Positions 39,921-48,807 are shown, numbered from the stretch's first letter. The stretch: 51,006 nt of DNA from DATKSG01 sp035531775 (GCA_035531775.1 DATKSG010000026.1:1-51006), one strand, 5' to 3'. A program made the numbers and translations. Notes: generated by a model from the letters alone, not told the origin.

Positions 39921-41980
39921 ACGGGGCCCTCGGGCACACCGGCGTCCTGCTCAGCCTGGTATCGGCGCTCACCGGGGCAGCCGTCATCGTCTACGGCCTG
40001 GCCCGTGGGCGACCGGCGGTGTTGCGCAGCGGTGGGATCTATGCCGCCACCATGCTCGTCGGAGCGGTGCTGGCCACGCTGTCGATGGAACGGGCCCTCG
40101 TCACCCACGACTTCTCCTTGGCCTACGTGGCTGCCAACAACAGCCGGGCCACGCCTATCCTCTACACCGTGACCGGCCTGTGGTCGGCGCTGGCCGGGTC
40201 CATCTTGCTGTGGGGCCTCATCCTGTCGGGGTACATCGCCGCCATGGTGTGGTGGGCACGCCGTCGCGGCGCCGATCATCTGGTGGCGTGGGCCACTCTC
40301 GTCACCTACTTGGTGGCGGCCTTCTTCTTCGGGCTGATGGCCGGCCCGGCTGATCCGTTCAAAGCCATCACCGGCCCGGTGCCGGCCAACGGCCTCGGGC
40401 CCAACGTGCTGCTGCAGGACAACCCGCTCGTCGCATTTCATCCGCCTCTTCTGTATCTAGGGTTCGTGGGCTTCACCATCCCCTTCGCCTTCGCCATCGC
40501 GTCGCTCGTCACGGGCCGAATCGGCGAGGGGTGGCAGGTAGCCACCCGGCGCTGGACGTTGTTCGCCTGGGCCTTCCTCACCATCGGCATCGTCCTCGGC
40601 GCCTGGTGGTCGTACCAGGTGCTCGGGTGGGGTGGCTTCTGGGCCTGGGACCCGGTGGAGAACGCCTCGTTCCTGCCATGGCTGTGCGCCACCGCCTACC
40701 TGCACTCGGTGCTGGTGCAGGAGCGCAGAGGGCTGCTGCGCGTGTGGAACCTTTCCCTGGTCATCGCCACCTTCAGCCTGACCATTCTCGGGACGTTCCT
40801 CACCCGTTCGGGGGTCATCACGTCGGTGCACGCCTTTAGCAACTCCGACATCGGCCCACTGCTCCTCGGCTTCTTCGCCGTGGTGCTGGCGGCCGGAGTC
40901 GGGCTCATCGCCTGGCGCGGGGACCGGCTGCGGTCGCCGGGGGGCATCGACTCGCCGGTGAGCCGTGAGGGCGCCTTCCTCCTCAACAACCTGCTGTTCG
41001 TGGCCTTCGCCTTTGTCGTGCTGCTGGGCACCGTCTTCCCTCTGCTCTACGAGGCATTCGACGGTCAGCAGGTCTCGGTCGGGGCCCCGTACTTCAACGC
41101 CATGACACTGCCCATCGGGCTGGCTCTGCTGTTGCTCATGGCCGTAGGCCCGGCGCTGCCGTGGCGAAAGGCGGATACCGCCACCATGCGCGCCCGCCTG
41201 GTCGTACCCGCCTGGGTGGGCACCATCACCGTGGTGGGCTGTGTCATCGGGGGCGTGCGCGGCCTGGGTGTACTCGGCGCATACGGCCTCGGTGCGTTTG
41301 CCGCCTCCGCCAACGTCCGCCAGTTGGTGTTGTCGTGGCGCGGGGCGCGGCGTCGAGGAGCGTCGCCGTGGCGAGGGGTGATGGGCCGGGCCAATGGCGG
41401 GATGGTGGTCCACGTCGGCGTGGTGGTGGTGGCCGTGGCGCTGGCGTCGGCCACGTCGTTCGGCCACCGCCAGCAGGTCACGCTCTCGCCGGGGTCCAGC
41501 GCCACGGTGGATGGCCACCACCTCACCTTCGTCGGCCTGTCCCAGGTCCGCTCCCCGGCACGCACGGCCACCGAGGCGCTGGTCATGGTGGACGGTCGTG
41601 GTCCCCTGCGTCCGGCCGTTAGCCAATTCGGCGCCGGCACCGAAGCGGTGGGCACCCCGGCGATTGCCTCCAACCTCTTGGACGACGTGTACCTCACCAT
41701 CGACTCCCTACCCGCCACCTCCGGGGGGCCGCTGTCCATCGGTGTCACCGTGCAGCCGCTCGTAGCGTGGCTGTGGGTCGGGGGCGCCATCATGGTGATC
41801 GGTTCGCTCCTCGCCGTCGTCCCGGGGCGCCGGCGCCGGCCCACCGAGGCGGCGTCGGCCCCGGCCGAGGGGGGTGCCTTCGGCGGACATCGCGATGGTC
41901 CTGATCCCACCCATGGCGCGCCTAGGGAGGCCGACGAGGAACACCGAAATGACGTCCGGCTCCCGGCTCGAACGACGTGA
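39917..41980 (+). CDS. ccmF: Heme lyase core subunit CcmF
   Basis: 687 residues, about 14-15 membrane helices. The tryptophan-rich heme loop WGGFWAWDPVENASFLPW lies near 237-254, and external His residues flank it (for example AFHPPLLYLGF near 175). It couples heme from CcmE to the CXXCH cysteines of apocytochrome c, with CcmH and CcmI. The large outer domain near 500-610 is normal for CcmF. The C-terminal 45 residues are hydrophilic and unconserved. Four-base overlaps on both sides mean strict co-translation. Confidence 0.95.
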   Translation: MNGALGHTGVLLSLVSALTGAAVIVYGLARGRPAVLRSGGIYAATMLVGAVLATLSMERALVTHDFSLAYVAANNSRATPILYTVTGLWSALAGSILLWGLILSGYIAAMVWWARRRGADHLVAWATLVTYLVAAFFFGLMAGPADPFKAITGPVPANGLGPNVLLQDNPLVAFHPPLLYLGFVGFTIPFAFAIASLVTGRIGEGWQVATRRWTLFAWAFLTIGIVLGAWWSYQVLGWGGFWAWDPVENASFLPWLCATAYLHSVLVQERRGLLRVWNLSLVIATFSLTILGTFLTRSGVITSVHAFSNSDIGPLLLGFFAVVLAAGVGLIAWRGDRLRSPGGIDSPVSREGAFLLNNLLFVAFAFVVLLGTVFPLLYEAFDGQQVSVGAPYFNAMTLPIGLALLLLMAVGPALPWRKADTATMRARLVVPAWVGTITVVGCVIGGVRGLGVLGAYGLGAFAASANVRQLVLSWRGARRRGASPWRGVMGRANGGMVVHVGVVVVAVALASATSFGHRQQVTLSPGSSATVDGHHLTFVGLSQVRSPARTATEALVMVDGRGPLRPAVSQFGAGTEAVGTPAIASNLLDDVYLTIDSLPATSGGPLSIGVTVQPLVAWLWVGGAIMVIGSLLAVVPGRRRRPTEAASAPAEGGAFGGHRDGPDPTHGAPREADEEHRNDVRLPARTT

Positions 41981-42522
41981 CCGGGAGGCACCGCGCTCGC
42001 TGGACAGCGGTGGTGGTGCTGGTGGCCGGAGCCTCGTTGGTGGCTGTACTGGCTACCAGGCCTCCGGCCACGGCCACCGAGGTCGACACCCCGCTGCTCG
42101 GGCAACATGCCCCGTTGGTGGACGGTGTCACGCTCGCCGGCCAGCGCTTCTCGTTGTCGTCGTGGCGCGGCCGCTGGGTGGTGGTCAACTTCTTCGCCAG
42201 CTGGTGCCCTCCGTGCCAGCAGGAGGAAGCCGAGTTGGTCACCTTCGCCTATCGCCACCGGGCCCCGGGCGATGTGGCCGTGGTCGGTGTCGTCTACGAC
42301 GACACCGCAGCGCGGGCGCGCAGCTTCCTCTCCTCCACGGGTGCCACATGGCCGGCGGTAGGCGACCCCACTGGGCAGATCGCCTTGGACTACGGGGTCC
42401 GGGGACCCCCCGAGACCTTCCTCGTGTCGCCCGGCGGCGTGGTCCTGGTCCACCTCGACGGGGCGGTCACGGCCGCCGGGCTGGACTACTGGCTGCACCG
42501 GGCGGCAGCGGGGTCGAAATGA
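41977..42522 (+). CDS. ccmG: Thioredoxin-like protein CcmG/DsbE
   Basis: 181 residues. One N-terminal membrane helix (about 9-27), then a thioredoxin-fold domain outside the membrane. The redox pair is Cys77 and Cys80 in FFASWCPPCQQE, and the cis-Pro segment is GPPETFLV near 148. It would be reduced by CcdA and in turn reduce CcmH or apocytochrome. Starts with a GTG inside the ccmF end; its stop overlaps ccmH (ATGA). Confidence 0.94.
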   Translation: MTGRHRARWTAVVVLVAGASLVAVLATRPPATATEVDTPLLGQHAPLVDGVTLAGQRFSLSSWRGRWVVVNFFASWCPPCQQEEAELVTFAYRHRAPGDVAVVGVVYDDTAARARSFLSSTGATWPAVGDPTGQIALDYGVRGPPETFLVSPGGVVLVHLDGAVTAAGLDYWLHRAAAGSK

Positions 42523-43058
42523 GGGCTCGTCGAGCCGCCGGGCGCCGCCGCTCTACAAGGGCGTGGTGGGTGACCATGGCCCTGGTGCTCGGCGTCGCAC
42601 TGGCCGTCGGCGCTTCGGGCCATCAAGGGCCACCGACTCCGGCCCAGCGCGCCGCTGCCATCGAGGCCGATGTGCGCTGCCCGAGTTGCGAGGGCATCTC
42701 GGTGGCGCAGTCGTCGGCGCCGACGGCGGCAGCCATCCGCACCCTGGTGGCGGCGGACGTGGCGGCTGGTCGTAGCGACGGCCAGATCGAGGCGTTCCTG
42801 GTGGGCCGCTACGGCCCGGGGATCCTGCTTCGCCCGTCTGCTTCGGGAGGAGTCGGGCTCGTGTGGTTCGTGCCGATGGTGGCGATGTCCCTGGCCCTGG
42901 CCGGGCTCGGGACCGTCTTCTGGCGTCGCGGGCGATCGGCCGCTGTGGTCGTAGCAGTGGACGACGAGGACCGTCGGCTGGTCGAAGGGCTCCTGGCCCA
43001 GCGCCGAGCTCGACGCCGGCCGGGAGCCAACCGTGAGACAGCGCGCCGTCATGGTTGA
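42519..43058 (+). CDS. ccmH: Apocytochrome thiol-reductase subunit CcmH/CycL
   Basis: 179 residues. An N-terminal signal or anchor (15-33), a three-helix domain outside with the redox pair Cys54 and Cys57 (VRCPSCEGISVAQSSA), and a second membrane helix near 108-125. This is the short, single-domain CcmH of most bacteria rather than the fused enteric form. It presents reduced apocytochrome to CcmF. Overlaps ccmG by four bases and the next gene by up to 26. Confidence 0.92.
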   Translation: MRARRAAGRRRSTRAWWVTMALVLGVALAVGASGHQGPPTPAQRAAAIEADVRCPSCEGISVAQSSAPTAAAIRTLVAADVAAGRSDGQIEAFLVGRYGPGILLRPSASGGVGLVWFVPMVAMSLALAGLGTVFWRRGRSAAVVVAVDDEDRRLVEGLLAQRRARRRPGANRETARRHG

Positions 43059-43854
43059 GGGGATCGACGCCGACAGTCGCGCCGCGCTCGAGGACGAACT
43101 GGCGTTTCTGTTGCGCTCGCTCGAGGACTTGGAGGACGAGGCCGCCGCCGGTGACATTTCGGCCGCCGATCTGGCTCACCTGCGCGACAACTACGTGGCG
43201 CGCGCTGCCGCTGTGACGCGATTGCTCGAAACGAGCGACACCGCCACCGCCGGGGTCCCAGCCGCCGAGGCCGGCCGACGACAGCGGCGCCCCGGTCGTC
43301 AGCGTCTGCTGGTGGCCGTCGGGCTCGCGCTCTTCGCCACCGCCGCCGTCGTGCTGGTGCTCAGCGAGGCGGGGGTGCGCCTCCCCGGGCAGACGGCGAC
43401 CGGCACCGTCAGCCTCAACGCCGCCCAGCAGCTGCAACGCCAGGTGTCCCAAGCCGAAGTGCTCGAGGAGCAGGGGAAGGCGGCCGACGCACTGGCGCTG
43501 TTCCATCAGGTCCTGCGCCAGGATCCCACCCAGTCCGAAGCGCTGGCCGAATCGGGTTGGCTCGAGTTCGAAGCCGGCGTGCAAGCGGGAAATGCCACCG
43601 CGCTGGCCCAGGGACAACACGACGAGCAAGCAGCCGAGGCGCTGTCTCCGACCGCCTTCGCTCCCCATCTCTACCTCGGGTCCATGCTCCTGGTGGAAGG
43701 CCGTCCCAGTGCTTCTGCCTCGGAGTTCAGCCGCTTCCTGTCCGACAGCCCCCCACCGGCTGCGGTGCGCAGCGCCTGGCCCTTCGTCGTGCGTGCTTAC
43801 GGCGAAGCGCACCAGGTCGTACCCCCCGAGCCTCCGGCCGCCATCGGCGGCTGA
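43033..43854 (+). CDS. CcmI-like TPR protein, last gene of the Ccm operon
   Basis: 273 residues from a GTG at 43033, or 267 from an ATG at 43051 that reduces the overlap with ccmH to eight bases. A cytoplasmic acidic coiled-coil stretch (10-60), a membrane helix (about 92-110) and a TPR-like region outside (130-265) with the AEVLEEQGKAADALALFHQVL repeat (AEVLEEQGKAADALALFHQ here). CcmI holds the C-terminus of apocytochromes for CcmH/F. Unlike proteobacterial CcmI it has only one membrane helix. The name is from position and architecture. Confidence 0.8.
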   Translation: MRQRAVMVEGIDADSRAALEDELAFLLRSLEDLEDEAAAGDISAADLAHLRDNYVARAAAVTRLLETSDTATAGVPAAEAGRRQRRPGRQRLLVAVGLALFATAAVVLVLSEAGVRLPGQTATGTVSLNAAQQLQRQVSQAEVLEEQGKAADALALFHQVLRQDPTQSEALAESGWLEFEAGVQAGNATALAQGQHDEQAAEALSPTAFAPHLYLGSMLLVEGRPSASASEFSRFLSDSPPPAAVRSAWPFVVRAYGEAHQVVPPEPPAAIGG

Positions 43855-43862
43855 CCGGCCCC

Positions 43863-43868
43863 TACACT
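43863..43868 (+). promoter_or_regulatory. -10 box for the P450 gene
   Basis: TACACT ends six bases before the ATG of the P450 gene, with no ribosome binding site between. It separates the P450 from the Ccm operon and predicts a leaderless message. Confidence 0.45.
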
Positions 43869-43874
43869 CCGGCC

Positions 43875-45020
43875 ATGGCGGCCGACGAGCTGATCGACAT
43901 CTACGCCTTTTGGGCGCAGTGTCGAGCCGAGTGCCCCGTGACCGTGATCGACGGGCCCGGTCGCCAGCTGTGGTTCGTGACCCGCTTCGAGGACGTCCAG
44001 AGCATCCTGCACGATGCCCGACGCTTCTCTTCGAGCATCAACGCCGAGACCATGGGACCGGTCATGGGAGCGGTCATCCTGGCCATGGACGGCGACGAGC
44101 ACCGTCGCTACCGTGACGTGGTGGGCCGGGCTTTCCGCCCCTCGGCGTTGGCGCGGTGGGAGGACGAGTTGATCGCCCCCACCATCCATCGCCTCCTCGA
44201 CGACATCGCCCCACTTGGCCACGCCGATCTGGTGGACGCCGTGACGAGCCGGTACCCGGTCCAGGTGATCGCCGGCGTTCTCGGTGTACCGGTCGAGGAT
44301 CACGCCCTGTTCCACCGGTGGGCCATCGAGATCTCGCACGGACCTGAGGACTACGGAATCAGCATCCCGGCGTCCGAGGCCATGCGCCGATACCTCGAAC
44401 CGCTGGTCGAGCAACGCAGGGCGAGGCCCGGCGACGACCTCGTGTCCGACATCGTGCACGCCGAAGTGGACGGGCGCCGTCTCGGTGACGACCACGTCTA
44501 CGGCTTCCTCAGGCTGTTGCTGCCCGCCGGCGCCGAGACGACGTATCGGGTCATGGGTAACTGCCTCGTCGCCCTGCTCGCCCATCCCGAGGTGCTCGAC
44601 CAGGCCCGGGCTGACCCGGCTCTGCTCGACTCGGTCATCGAAGAGACCCTGCGCTGGGAGACGTCGGTCACCATGATCAACCGCGTGACCACCGAAGACG
44701 TGGAGCTCGGCGGCGTCGTCATCCCGGCCGGGGCCTCGGTGGTGTGCGCCTTGGGATCGGCTAACCACGACGAGGCCCGCTTCTCCGACCCCGACCGCTG
44801 GGACCCGACTCGACAGGGCCCGGGCCACATCTCCTTCGGCACCGGTCGCCACCAATGCCTGGGCATGCACCTGGCCCGCCTCGAGTTGCGCGTGGGGCTG
44901 GCTGCGGTACTGGCTCGCCTGCCCGGGCTGCGCCGGGACCCCGACGCCGCGGCGATGGTGATCGACGGGCTCGCCTTCCGAGGCCCGCAGGCGATGCCGG
45001 TGCTTTTCGAGGCGGCCTGA
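43875..45020 (+). CDS. Cytochrome P450
   Basis: 381 residues, soluble bacterial class. The heme-cysteine loop FGTGRHQCLG places the thiolate at Cys328. The I-helix oxygen motif is AGAETT (219-224, Glu-Thr-Thr), ExxR is Glu257-Arg260, and the PERF-like segment is RFSDPDRWDP. It needs a ferredoxin and reductase, neither encoded nearby. Substrate unknown; the substrate-recognition regions give no clue to me. The protein lacks the 20-40 N-terminal residues common in actinobacterial P450s, so it is on the short side. A short hairpin (GGCGG at 45011, CCGCC at 45022) spans its stop. Confidence 0.93.
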   Translation: MAADELIDIYAFWAQCRAECPVTVIDGPGRQLWFVTRFEDVQSILHDARRFSSSINAETMGPVMGAVILAMDGDEHRRYRDVVGRAFRPSALARWEDELIAPTIHRLLDDIAPLGHADLVDAVTSRYPVQVIAGVLGVPVEDHALFHRWAIEISHGPEDYGISIPASEAMRRYLEPLVEQRRARPGDDLVSDIVHAEVDGRRLGDDHVYGFLRLLLPAGAETTYRVMGNCLVALLAHPEVLDQARADPALLDSVIEETLRWETSVTMINRVTTEDVELGGVVIPAGASVVCALGSANHDEARFSDPDRWDPTRQGPGHISFGTGRHQCLGMHLARLELRVGLAAVLARLPGLRRDPDAAAMVIDGLAFRGPQAMPVLFEAA

Positions 45021-45030
45021 ACCGCCCGGG

Positions 45031-45705
45031 TCAGATGCCCGAGGCCAACGGGGGAGCCGGTAGTGGGACCGGCCCCGTCGGTGGCACCACCGGGAGCTGA
45101 GCCGGCGCCCGACGCAGTGACCGTCCAAGGGTCAACAGCGCCAACCCCATGGCCAGCATCACGACCGCCACCATTCTCCCCGGCGCATCAGCCGACGCGA
45201 CGGTGTGCGCCACGCTGTGGGCGCTGCCACCGGCCGTGAGCCCGGCCACCATCGACGGGATGATCCACGTGCCGAGGGTGGCCACACCACCGGTCCAGGT
45301 GGCCCAGCGGCCCACCCGGTGAAGCGTCTTGTGGAGGTCGGGGCGCCTGGTCACCACCAGGGCGAGGGGCAGGAGCACGGCGGTGGCTAGCAGGGCCCAG
45401 CGCGAGGCGCTGCGTAACCGGCCGGCCAGCGCCTTGGCCTGCGGGTCGGTGTCGAGCGAAAGCCCGTTAGCCCCGGGCACCGTCAGCGTGCCGGCCGAGC
45501 CTCCGAGGGCTCCGGCGGCGGCGACCAAGGTGCCTGTCGAGGGCAGTTGATTGGCCAGATTCTGCGGCACCGACACGGCGGCATTGATACCGCTGGCTGC
45601 CCGGAGCACGAGGAACGAGGACCACCAGGTGGACAGGGCTGTGCCGGCGGCGAACAAGGCCAGCGACAGCGCTGTCCTGGCCACCATTCCCCGCACGAAG
45701 CGCAT
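45031..45705 (-). CDS. Hypothetical membrane protein
   Basis: 224 residues, not recognised. Hydrophobic segments at about 8-35, 100-120, 132-155 and 175-192 suggest four helices, with a Gly/Ala/Ser-rich loop (40-85) between the first two on the outer side. The C-terminus is Pro-rich (PVVPPTGPVPLPAPP). The ATG at 45705 has GGAGG six bases upstream and is preferred to a GTG 15 bases earlier. It is convergent with the P450 gene, with ten bases between the stops. Confidence 0.7.
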   Translation of the reverse strand: MRFVRGMVARTALSLALFAAGTALSTWWSSFLVLRAASGINAAVSVPQNLANQLPSTGTLVAAAGALGGSAGTLTVPGANGLSLDTDPQAKALAGRLRSASRWALLATAVLLPLALVVTRRPDLHKTLHRVGRWATWTGGVATLGTWIIPSMVAGLTAGGSAHSVAHTVASADAPGRMVAVVMLAMGLALLTLGRSLRRAPAQLPVVPPTGPVPLPAPPLASGI

Positions 45706-45837
45706 CGTCGACCTCCGCACCGCCCGCGCCCCCAGTGGGCGCCCGCTTGCGTCCTCGCTTCTGTCATCGGCAGCCCCGTGGGGCAGCTGTAGCTCGGGAG
45801 GCCGGACCCATCCAGCGCGCCGGTAGGGTCGAGCTCG

Positions 45838-46218
45838 ATGCCGCCGCTTGGTGCCGACACTCTCGTCTTCGACGGGGACTGCGGCTTCTGCTCCGCCGTG
45901 GCCCGATGGGTGCGCCGCAAGGCCGGAGGGCGCGCCAGGGTCGTCGCCTGGCAGGAGCTCGGACCTGAGGGGCTGGCTACCTTGGGCCTTACCGAGGCCG
46001 ACGCCCGCCAGTCGGCGTGGTGGATCTCGGCGTCAGGGCCTCGCCACGGCGGTGCCCAGGCCATGGCCAGGGCCCTTGTCGCCTCCGGTGGCCTGTGGTC
46101 GGTTGCCGGGGGCGCTATGACCGTGCCCCCGCTGCGGTGGATCGCCCCCTACGGCTACCGCGCCGTGGCTCGTCTGCGTCACCTGCTCCCGGGGGCCACG
46201 ACCGCCTGCCGGCTCTGA
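45838..46218 (+). CDS. DCC-family thiol-disulfide protein (DUF393)
   Basis: 126 residues. The family motif DxxCxxC is read as FDGDCGFCSAVARW near 11-24. The fold is thioredoxin-like. The conserved His-Gly region is present as RHGGAQAMARAL near 70-81. Function is thought to be thiol-disulfide exchange; the substrate is unknown. A TAGGGT box ends eight bases before the ATG and no ribosome binding site is visible, so translation may be leaderless or nearly so. It faces the sterol-desaturase-like gene with ten bases between the stops. Confidence 0.87.
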   Translation: MPPLGADTLVFDGDCGFCSAVARWVRRKAGGRARVVAWQELGPEGLATLGLTEADARQSAWWISASGPRHGGAQAMARALVASGGLWSVAGGAMTVPPLRWIAPYGYRAVARLRHLLPGATTACRL

Positions 46219-46228
46219 CGGGACGAGC

Positions 46229-46879
46229 TCAGGCGGCGTCCTCGATGCCGAGGGTGCGGGCGGTGGGCGACACGGCCACCGACGCCTTTTCCGGGAACGT
46301 CCCGAGCACATGGTCGGCCAGGTGCATGGTGACGCCGAACCAGTAGTGCTCGTTGCGGAAGTGATGATTGCGATGGGCCCGCCACACGTAGCGGTACAGC
46401 GCGTGGCGCGGCCGGTAGGTCGAGTGGATGAGGAAGTGAGTCCACTCGTAGACGAAGAGGATGGTGGCGGCGGCCACCAACGTCGTGAGGCCGGGCCCGA
46501 GGGGGAGCACCAGCAGGCAGACGGCGGCCAGGGCCGCCTCCAGGGCCACCAGGGCCGGTAACGGGATGAAGACGAGCCCCAGGTCCTTGGGATCGGCGTG
46601 GTGGGCCCGGTGCTTGCGGCTCACCAGGGGGTCGATGCGGCGGCCGGCGACGGCCCGGGGCCGGAAGTGCAGGAGATGGACGTGTATGGCCCACTCGGTG
46701 AAGGGCTGGGCGCCGAGGAGGACTCCGGGGCCCAGCACGTCCCACCACGACCACCCGCCGAGGACCAGGCGCCCGACCACCACGGCCACCAGGTACAGCG
46801 TTATGAGGCGCGGGGAGCGCTGGGACGAGAAGAGGCGCACGGCCCCCCGGAGGTGCAAAGCGTCGGGCTGAGGCGCCAT
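46229..46879 (-). CDS. Sterol desaturase / fatty acid hydroxylase superfamily protein
   Basis: 216 residues, four to five membrane helices with the di-iron histidine clusters: HVHLLH (66-71), HRAHH (90-94), HFLIH and HRNHH with a trailing His in the NEHYWFG segment. The superfamily includes carotenoid hydroxylases and fatty-acid hydroxylases, and this small version fits the CrtZ-like to fatty acid hydroxylase range. The ATG at 46879 is one base from the stop of the cysteine desulfurase gene, so it is probably translated by coupling; no ribosome binding site of its own. Confidence 0.85.
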   Translation of the reverse strand: MAPQPDALHLRGAVRLFSSQRSPRLITLYLVAVVVGRLVLGGWSWWDVLGPGVLLGAQPFTEWAIHVHLLHFRPRAVAGRRIDPLVSRKHRAHHADPKDLGLVFIPLPALVALEAALAAVCLLVLPLGPGLTTLVAAATILFVYEWTHFLIHSTYRPRHALYRYVWRAHRNHHFRNEHYWFGVTMHLADHVLGTFPEKASVAVSPTARTLGIEDAA

Positions 46880-46880
46880 G

Positions 46881-48029
46881 TCAGGAGTATCGCAGCCCTC
46901 GCAGGGCCTCCACCACCGGACCGAAGGCGACGGCGAAGGCATCCACGTCGGCCTCGGTGCTCGACCAGCCCACCGACAGTCGCAGCGAGCGCTCGGCGTC
47001 TACGCCCATGGCGGCGAGCACCGGCGAGGGGGCCAGCGACTCCGAAGCGCACGACGAACCCGAGTGGGCGGCGATGCCGGCCTGGTCCAGGCCGAGCAGC
47101 ACCGGCTCCGCTTCCACCCCATCGACAGCCAGACACAGAATATGGGGCAGTCGCCGCCGCTGGTCGCCCAGGAGGTGGACGCCCTCGACGGCCAGGGCGA
47201 TCTGCGCCAGACGCTCGGTGAGCCGTCGGGCCCGCTCCTGCTCGGCGGCGAGCCCCCCGTCGCCGAGCAAGGCGGTGGCGGTGGCGCCGAAGCCGACGAT
47301 GGCCGCCACGTTCTCGAGCCCCCCGCGCCGGGCCCGCTCCTGCTCGCCTCCGACCATCAGGGGCTCGAGGCGCAGCCCGCGCCGTAGCACCAGGGCGCCG
47401 ATTCCCGCAGGGCCCCCGAACTTGTGGGCGCTCACCGACACCAGGTCGGCATCGAGCTCGTCCAGCGACAGCGGGACATGCCCCGCAGCGGCACAGGCGT
47501 CGACGTGGACGCCAACGCCATGGGCCCGGCAGAGCTCCACCACTTCCCGCACGGGCTGCAAGGTACCGACCTCGTGGTTGGCCCATTGGCAGTGCACCAA
47601 CGACGGCAGCATGGCGTGCCGGGCACCGTCCTCGAGGACGTCGGACAGCGCGTCCACGGCGATGCGCCCGCTGCTGTCGACCGGGAGCACGCGCACCTCG
47701 GTCAACCGGGATACGGCGTCGCGCACCGACGAATGCTCGACCTCGGCCATTGCCATGGGCGCTGCCGGCCGGGCTCGCCACGATCCCCAGACGGCGCTGT
47801 GCACCGCTTCGGTACCCCCCGAGGTGAAGACGAGTTGGCGTGGCCGTGTCCCGAGCAACTCGGCCACTGCCGATCGCTGTTCCTCGACGACCAGGCGGGC
47901 GATGCGCCCCTCGGTGTGGACGCGCCCGGGGTCCGCCGCCGTGCCCCTCTCCAACCACTGGACCATGGACGTCACCACCTCGGGCCGCGGTGGCGACGTC
48001 GAGGCGTGGTCGAGGTAGTGCCGGGTCAC
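46881..48029 (-). CDS. Cysteine desulfurase (NifS/IscS-like, PLP enzyme)
   Basis: 382 residues. It would take sulfur from cysteine for iron-sulfur cluster or thio-cofactor synthesis. The PLP lysine is Lys203 in SVSAHKFGGPAG, the ring-stacking His99 is in VEHSSV, and the mobile catalytic Cys327 is in SGSSCAS. The Gly-Ser-Ser-Cys loop is of the IscS/NifS class (group I), not SufS. The GTG at 48029 starts the family-typical TRHYLDHAST; the frame is open further upstream but there it is antisense or shadow. It lies 25 bases after the SufR-like gene, and no scaffold (SufU, SufBCD, IscU) is in the window. Confidence 0.92.
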   Translation of the reverse strand: MTRHYLDHASTSPPRPEVVTSMVQWLERGTAADPGRVHTEGRIARLVVEEQRSAVAELLGTRPRQLVFTSGGTEAVHSAVWGSWRARPAAPMAMAEVEHSSVRDAVSRLTEVRVLPVDSSGRIAVDALSDVLEDGARHAMLPSLVHCQWANHEVGTLQPVREVVELCRAHGVGVHVDACAAAGHVPLSLDELDADLVSVSAHKFGGPAGIGALVLRRGLRLEPLMVGGEQERARRGGLENVAAIVGFGATATALLGDGGLAAEQERARRLTERLAQIALAVEGVHLLGDQRRRLPHILCLAVDGVEAEPVLLGLDQAGIAAHSGSSCASESLAPSPVLAAMGVDAERSLRLSVGWSSTEADVDAFAVAFGPVVEALRGLRYS

Positions 48030-48054
48030 CTCGGTCGGGTGGGCGCCGGGTCGA

Positions 48055-48795
48055 TCAGACGAGGGCGGCGCAGGCGTCGTCACCGCGCGCTCGCGACGAG
48101 AGCACCACCGCAATGGGGTCGCCCCCGGCGACGCAGAGGCCCGACAGGAGCCCTCGCACCATGCCGCGGTCCACGGCGCAGATGACGGGGTGAGCCGAGG
48201 CCGCGTCCCCGAAGGGGCAGTGTTCGGCCACCACCGCCGTGGTGGTGCCCCGGTCCTCGGCATGGGCGGCGAAGCCGTGGGCGGTGAGCGCATCGGCGAT
48301 GGCGTGCATTGCCCCGCGCAGCGACCGCTGGCCCTCGCCGGGCTCCATGCGCTCGGCCAACAGCCGTCCGTAGTCCTCACCCACCCGCTCAGCCATGCGT
48401 TCGGCCTGGTCGGGCCCGAGGAGCTCCAGGGCTTCGACCAGCAGCGACACCAGCAACTCGTCGCGCCGGCCGAGGAGGTCCACCGTCGGGTCTGCTCCCG
48501 GGCCCTCAGCCGCCCGGTAGTGCTTGGACGGACGGCCGGCTCCCGAAGCCGGCCGTTGCAGGGTCACTTCCAGATAGCCCCCGGAGGCCAGGCGGTCCAG
48601 GTGGTGACGCGCCACGTTGGGGTGCAGCGAGAAGTTGGTGGCCACCTCGGTGGCGGTGGCACCGGGGTGGGACCGGATGTGGAGGTAGATCTCGCGTCGC
48701 GTCGGGTCGCCGAAGGCCGAGGTCACGGCGGCCACGGCGGCCGAGAACCGGCGGTCCCCGGCGGGCGCGCCGGCCGGATCAGCGAGAGCGGCCAC
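48055..48795 (-). CDS. SufR-like iron-sulfur sensing transcriptional regulator
   Basis: 246 residues. A winged helix (about 20-95) of the ArsR/DeoR kind contains ATEVATNFSLHPNVARHHLDRL and a wing with RPASGAGRPSKHY. A dimer helix (105-150) and a C-terminal domain follow, with Cys193, Cys206, Cys221 and Cys242 (CX12C, CX14C, CX20C). SufR proteins bind a 4Fe-4S cluster through such cysteines and repress iron-sulfur genes when clusters are plentiful. The regulated set here is inferred to be itself, the desulfurase and perhaps the divergent mrp gene. The GTG start lies six bases after TAGACT; leaderless. Confidence 0.85.
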   Translation of the reverse strand: MAALADPAGAPAGDRRFSAAVAAVTSAFGDPTRREIYLHIRSHPGATATEVATNFSLHPNVARHHLDRLASGGYLEVTLQRPASGAGRPSKHYRAAEGPGADPTVDLLGRRDELLVSLLVEALELLGPDQAERMAERVGEDYGRLLAERMEPGEGQRSLRGAMHAIADALTAHGFAAHAEDRGTTTAVVAEHCPFGDAASAHPVICAVDRGMVRGLLSGLCVAGGDPIAVVLSSRARGDDACAALV

Positions 48796-48801
48796 ACCGG
48801 T

Positions 48802-48807
48802 AGTCTA
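48802..48807 (-). promoter_or_regulatory. -10 box for the SufR-like gene
   Basis: TAGACT on the minus strand ends six bases before the GTG at 48795, with no ribosome binding site. Only 68 bases separate this start from the mrp start, so both promoters and any SufR operator must lie there. I could not pick out a convincing palindrome. Confidence 0.45.
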
